This document shows, in pieces, positions 59,071 through 64,000 of a DNA stretch of 64,000 bases. The notes under the pieces are model-generated. The model made no database searches and had not been told where the DNA came from. It worked only from the letters and a program-made list of their open reading frames with translations. The DNA is from Acanthosoma haemorrhoidale (lineage: Eukaryota > Arthropoda > Insecta > Hemiptera > Acanthosomatidae). The stretch lies in contig OV884012.1 of NCBI GenBank assembly GCA_930367205.1, forward strand, positions 54,705,239 to 54,769,238, in the 5' to 3' direction. The translations under genes and the position numbers were made by a program. Within the stretch, counting starts at the first letter, position 1; each line of letters begins with the position of its first letter.

Positions 59071-59089
59071 TTTGGCGCCCAATGTAAGG
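59071..59089 (+). other. Primer-binding site
   Basis: TTTGGCGCCCAATGTAAGG directly after the left LTR; the TGGCGCC core is common to tRNA-primed elements. I do not assign the tRNA. Confidence 0.75.
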
Positions 59090-59216
59090 ACTGATAACGA
59101 AGTAATCTGGCTAAAGGATTGTTTAGATAGTGTCACAAAAATTGTGTTTAAATTTGATATAAAGGTTAGGGCTAAAAATTGTATTTGTAGTTGATTCATA
59201 TTGTTAAAGTTCAGTC

Positions 59217-60128
59217 ATGGAAAGCGTAAGTGAGTCAAGTCAGGGGAAGATTAGGATAGAGAGGATGGTTGAATTAGTGTTAGAACGTACTGAATTAATG
59301 TTAGAAAAAACTAAATTAATGTTTAAAGAAAATGTGGAAGAAAATAAACGGAATCTTGAAGAAAAGATTAAAAATGTAAATAATAAATTCAATAAAATTG
59401 TGGAAGAACGTAATAACAAAAAATTTAATGAAAATAAACGTAGTACGGACGAACAATGTAACGAAAATAAACGTAGTACGGATGAACAATGTAACAAAAA
59501 TAAACGTAATACGGACAAACAATGTAACAAAAATAAATGTAGTATGGACGAACAATTTAACGAAAATAAACGAAATGTGGAAGAAAATAAACGGAATCTT
59601 GAAGAAAAGTTTAAAAATGAAAATAATAAATTCGATAAATTTTTGGAAGATAGTAATGAAAAAATTAACAATAAAAAAGAGATCATTAAACAAAATTTAC
59701 AAAATTCTTTCAAAGATTCTAATATAGAAATTGATGAAAAAATACATCCTTTAAAAACGGAAATTAAATTTGAGAAACAAATAACATGAATGAATAATAA
59801 ACTCGTAGATAATAAACCGGTAATTGATCGTGATATAATACGAGTAATTAATAGTCATGATAAATTAGAGATGCAACAATTTAAGAAATCAGACCCAAGA
59901 GAAATTATAAATAAATTTAAAAGTACAATTGTTAAAAGTTTGAATTGGAATAAATTCAAATTTAAAATTTTATCTCATTTTAGTGAAATTCCCCTTGGTA
60001 AGTTCAGTGGAAATAACATGAAAATAAATAGAAGGAAGGACTTTAAAAATAACTTCAGGGATACTTTTTGGGCTATAGAGTATAATTATACAAAGAAAAG
60101 AAAAAAGAGTTATACTTTATTATTATGA
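59217..60128 (+). pseudogene. Gag-like coiled-coil protein of the LTR element, one in-frame stop
   Basis: Open from ATG 59217 for 190 codons to TGA 59787-59789; the same frame resumes at once for 112 codons to 60128. The first part is charged, helical and repetitive (ELMLEKTKLMFKENVEENKR, then units around NENKRSTDEQC), a predicted coiled coil. The second part has SDPREIINKFKSTIVKSLNW and a lysine-rich end. No zinc knuckle. Gag is inferred from position and coiled coil; no RT frame follows. Confidence 0.6.
59431..59575 (+). repeat. 33-bp tandem repeat inside the gag-like frame
   Basis: Four to five units of AAAATAAACGTAGTACGGACGA... with an 11-residue period (NKRSTDEQCNE). Units differ slightly. 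Confidence 0.85.
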
Positions 60129-60189
60129 AATAATGGTAATCGGATAAATACAAAAAGTAATCTAAAAAAATAAATAAAATAAAAAATTT

Positions 60190-60760
60190 AAACTAATAGA
60201 AAAATCTATTATTAAATAATGGCAATTAGGCACGTGTACAATTTGAAAATTAAAGTTTATTATAGTGTACAATCAAAGTGGAAAAAATGTTAAAAGATAT
60301 TAAAAAGCTTGAAAATTAAAAGCAATTGAAATAATTTATTATAAAATAACATCGATCAGGCACATGTAAGAATTTGGAATTTAAAGTTTATTATAGAGTA
60401 TTAAAGTGTTAGAATGTTTAGTTGTGCAATCAAATTTGAAAATATGGTAAAAAATATTGAAAAGCTTGAAAATTAAAATCAATTGAAATAATTTATTATA
60501 AAATAGTGTCAATCGGACACATGTAAAAAATTTGAAATTGAAGTTTATTCTAATGTATTAAAATGTTAGTATGTTTATTTTGTACCATCAAGTTGTTAAA
60601 TGTTAAAAGCTATATAAAAATTTGAAATTTAAAATTAATTAATACTTTATTATGAAAATATTGTCAACCCAGCAATGTAAAAATTTGAAAATTATAAATT
60701 TATGGTACTATAGTTAAAAGTTAAGATGTCTGTAAGGTACAATTACATTTGTAATGTAAA
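60190..60760 (+). repeat. Non-coding tandem repeat of ~150 bp in the LTR element
   Basis: Units recur with AAGCTTGAAAATTAAAA, AATTGAAATAATTTATTATA and GGCAC(A/G)TGTA blocks near 60230-60250, 60350-60370 and 60505-60525. Very AT-rich; no ORF. Confidence 0.75.
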
Positions 60761-60905
60761 TGGTTGAAATGCAAAATGTAAAATTTGGTGACACATAATT
60801 TGATATTGTCATTTAGTTATAAGAAAATGCAAAGTGTTAAAGTGCTAAAAAAGTGAATAGTGAAATCAAAAGTAAAGTGGAATGAAAAATCGGAGCGGAC
60901 CCGAA

Positions 60906-61529
60906 TGTTGTGATATTAGATATTGTGGAGTTTGTATATAAATATTTAATCCAACCTTGAATCAAGAAGGCAAACAAAACCAATTGAGAGTGGAGGAAAA
61001 AACAAATGTAGTATACTGGTTGTTGTGATGATGAAAACACACACAGAATTATTCTCTCTCTAGTTATGGGATCGGCCTGGTGTATAGGTGTCTGGGTCTA
61101 GTGATAATGGAAAAACTTTTATAGTATAGTTGTTGTTGTGATAATGAAAACACACTGAGCATTACATACTTTAGTTTTGGAATCAGCCCGTAATACATAT
61201 TGTTAGCTTGAGATTGTGAGTAAGAAAAACTTAAAAACTTTGTTGGTTAGTGGTTATTGACTTAAAGCAGAACGGAAGAGAAATAGCACGAAGTGAAGAA
61301 GTAGTAAATTTTGATTAAAAAAGAAGACCAGTGAAGAAGAAAAGGAATCGAATTAATAGACAAGTATTTATATAATTAATATAAGTTTTATTTTTTTATG
61401 TTTGTAAAATTAAATTCATCTTTTTGCCAGAATTATTTTTGTTAATAGAACCTAATAATAAGTAAATAAAATAAATTTAAAGTAAAAGAATAAAAAATAA
61501 AATTACGACATCTTTAAAAGAACGTAATA
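60906..61529 (+). repeat. 3' LTR
   Basis: 624 bases, TGTTGTGATATTAGATATTG to AAGAACGTAATA. It contains two diverged copies of a GTTGTGAT(G/A)ATGAAAACACAC unit. The solo LTR at 3156-3666 is its relative, with one such unit. Confidence 0.88.
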
Positions 61530-63875
61530 ATATTAAATGAATTGTAAGATAACCAGCCTATAATTAGATAAATAGATAACCAGAGAGATCAAAAACTTTA
61601 GTTTTTACAGAAAAATCAAACATATTGACATCCATTATTACTTGAGAAGAGAGAAGTGGATACTAAGTATTTACCAATTACTCTCAAACCTCTAATTATT
61701 AAAAACTTGAGTATTGTATGGATTACTCAGGTTTGGAGAAATATTCATTGTTTGTTTGTATTAACTTGTTAGTTTGTACAAATCTCTTTGGTCAATAATC
61801 GCTTGTCTAGTTATTGCCCCATGTGGCTGGTTCATTTTCTATTAAGAGTCTCCCTTGCAGTTACCCAACTTAAAAACAAATCAAATAAATAATATGATGA
61901 TCTCATTTATAATTGATGATAAAAATGTTAATATGATCAGGTTTTAAATTTATTTATTTAGTTTACTTTATAATTTATCCTTAATCTCAGGGCAGGGTCT
62001 TGACAACCAAACATATTTACAAATTAAACATGCAATGCTATTTAACACACTTTTATGATTCAATTATGACTTGTTCCGGTTGAAACAATGTCTTGTGTTG
62101 ATTTTGAAATTCCAAAGACTGCCTGGTCAGTTTCTTTGAAGTTGTGTGCATCCTTCATATAATAATAATAGTTGTGTGGTCTTCTTAGTTGTAAGTGTTG
62201 TGTGATATAATGTATTAGAAAATAAGAAGAATCACCGCCCTCACGTCCAACAAGTTTTACCCCATCCACTTACTAACTCTCTTCGCAACTGGTGCCAACT
62301 CTCCTTTTAATGGTGACTCTTGTGTCACTACTTACTTCCTTGTAACAGCCGACTAGCCCAGCACATATTTTGAATTTAAACGTCTTAAAAAATAACATTA
62401 AATTTTCCCTCCTTCCAGTTTAAAAAAAAATAAATACTCCTTTTTGCTTTTTTTTTTTTTAAATATGAAAATAAATTATAATTGGTATATTTATCCCAAT
62501 AATGTCAGATAACTAGAACATTTGAAGTAAATATATAAGTTAACAAAATTAATTACAATTGCATAATATTAACCATATGTACATAAAATAATTAACTTTT
62601 ATCAATGTGTATTTTAGAGAATTATCCATAATCTTTTATGTTAAAATATAAATTATCTCAAATAAGACTCATGAGGTGAAAATGAGTAACAAATTGAAAC
62701 ATAAAATTTTATAATAATGTTAAGTTTAATTTTAAATGTGTTACTAACAGGTTGGGAAATTCAATGTATTTTTTGATGCAAGTGTTGAGTGTGAAAGTTG
62801 AAAATGAAAAAAATAATTTCCTTACGATGTATATTTAACAGAACCAGAATATTGAAATTCATTGGCTCTAAAGATGGCATACTGTTCACATAAATTGTGC
62901 AACGGACTATGGTACATTACTAATGAACAACTCACTGTGGCTTTCAATGACCGACACCAATATTGCTCTCCTAAGCAGGCTCCTAGGGTTCAGCTTCCAT
63001 AATCAATACTCCAGTGCCATCCACATTCGACCAAGAGGTGGCATCTCATCCACGCCAAGCCAGCAAGTTTCCGGTTGTTTTTTCAGGTTGGGATGAAGCC
63101 GTAAAGTGGGGGAAACACAGTCCTTATTTATTTGCCTAATATCAGCCTTAATTATGTATTTAAAAAGAAAAATGAACTATATAAAGGAAATTCAGTGTTG
63201 GTATTTCTAGACTTCCTGTACAGATTTATTTTGGATTGTTTAATTATAGCATAAAGATATACATATGGAAGGGAGGGAATCAGCACTAGTTCAAGCATCA
63301 GACTAGTTAATCCATTTGTCCCAGTGAATAATTCCTAATAAGGATCAGTTGTCAGAGGCTAATTGGATTAAATATTCTTTATAGACATCTCCAGTTCCTT
63401 ATAACATTTTTCTTATTGCCAGCATGTACTTTTGATACATCCATTGTACTTAAAATATTTTTCTCTCGAGATGTATTACATATATTTCAAGAGATGTATT
63501 ACATAACATAACTACAATAATTATTAACAAACATACTAATTCACAATTAACATGAAATAAAAATCTTCGTAAATTCTTTATAATATGTGGGGACACATTT
63601 CTTCATATTGCAGGAATTACACCTAGAGCTATTAAAATATTTTGTTAACAGTACAGATCTATTATAGTATAAACAGAGACTTCAACAATTTATAAATACT
63701 TAACAAAACATCTTTTAATTTACACACTAAGATTTAAATCAGACATCAAGCTTCAGCTTTTGTTACTGAAAACTCAAAGCACAAAAGTAAAAAATTAAAT
63801 CAATGTTTATTCAGTTGAACTAAATGCAAATTAGGTCAGGTTTCCATCACTGTAAGAAATCTTCAATCTATAATA
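61530..63875. other. Intron or upstream sequence, nothing recognised
   Basis: AT-rich. I searched the minus strand for an earlier dynein exon ending with two bases of a split codon and found none that I trust. 62900-63110 is less AT-rich and may be old repeat. Confidence 0.5.
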
Positions 63876-63960
63876 CAGTGAAACCTCTAATTAATGGACA
63901 CCCCTGGTGCAAATGATTTGGTCCGTTATTTAGAGGTGTCCTTTAAACAGAGGTTTTATT
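63876..63960. mobile_element. pogo/Tigger-type terminal repeat
   Basis: CAGTGAAACCTCTAATTAATG, followed by CCGTTATTTAGAGGTGTCC and AACAGAGGTTTTA, an internal inverted arrangement typical of Tigger-type ends. The body of the element would lie beyond the window. Confidence 0.55.
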
Positions 63961-64000
63961 TTTTATAAGTGTATGTACACATTAATTTTTTTTTATTCAA

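Larger units (their letters stand above)
58791..61529 (+). mobile_element. Gag-only LTR retrotransposon, TGTTGTG family type B
   Basis: Left LTR 58791-59070 and right LTR 60906-61529 share the first ~240 and last ~30 bases; the left one lacks about 345 internal bases. TTTGGCGCCCAATGTAAGG directly after the left LTR is a primer-binding site. ATAT (or AATAT, depending where the LTR end is placed) flanks both ends. The internal part holds one broken gag-like frame and a tandem-repeat region, but no protease, RT or integrase. A non-autonomous element. Confidence 0.88.

Noticed and set aside
59240..59713. Long open frames on the minus strand opposite the coiled-coil ORF
   Set aside because: They are the complement of the repetitive Lys/Asn/Glu-rich gag-like frame and give Phe/Leu/Ser-rich low-complexity peptides.
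59431..60760. Regular repeats that might suggest a CRISPR array
   Set aside because: Units are contiguous without unique spacers, lie in an LTR element, and the genome is an animal's.

Overview
This is an AT-rich, intron-rich animal nuclear sequence, not bacterial. The transposon mix (a Jockey-type LINE with a zinc-knuckle ORF1, a Ty3/Gypsy element, Penelope-like and pogo/Tigger remnants, and arthropod-type repeat ORFs) points to an arthropod, most likely an insect. I cannot name the species from the sequence.

Only one host gene is visible. It is an axonemal dynein heavy chain on the minus strand, of the single-headed inner-arm DNAH6 type (I recall fly Dhc16F as the counterpart). I placed 31 consecutive exons between 58196 (most upstream) and 932 (most downstream). 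All introns are GT-AG and every junction keeps the reading frame, giving 1,970 codons. The exons cover the late N-terminal tail, the linker, AAA1 (P-loop GPAGTGKT and Walker B CFDEF), AAA2 (GPTGGGKT), AAA3 (GTTGVGKS, Walker B VDDVNMP) and the region leading to AAA4. The N-terminus (beyond 58196) and AAA4, stalk, AAA5-6 and C-terminus (beyond position 1) lie outside the window or were not found.

The rest is intron, packed with mobile DNA. At 2480-4677 three related LTRs sit end to end, one carrying a recent 227-bp LINE tail. A foldback element lies at 7028-7907. A decayed repeat-family gene lies at 12190-13850, an LTR-like repeat at 17840-18310, opposed Penelope-like fragments at 18851-19549, a LINE RT remnant at 24225-24800 and a solo LTR at 26071-26831. 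A full-length Jockey-type LINE plus a truncated relative are inserted at the same target inside an older LTR (27143-32860). Further on are a pogo/Tigger transposase remnant (41820-42445), LTR-like and hypothetical-family remnants (45030-46945), a LINE RT scrap (47960-48310), an 87-bp direct repeat pair (51541 and 52829), a defective Gypsy element with perfect 5-bp target duplications (53142-55509), and a gag-only LTR element (58791-61529).

The host gene should encode a flagellar or ciliary motor subunit, in insects mainly used in sperm and mechanosensory cilia. The transposons appear to be passengers: none interrupts an exon. I found no convincing new multi-gene system. The most interesting observations are the twin LINE insertions at one target, the LTR family that repeatedly lands in AT repeats, and the LINE ORF1/ORF2 stop-start overlap with one premature stop upstream.
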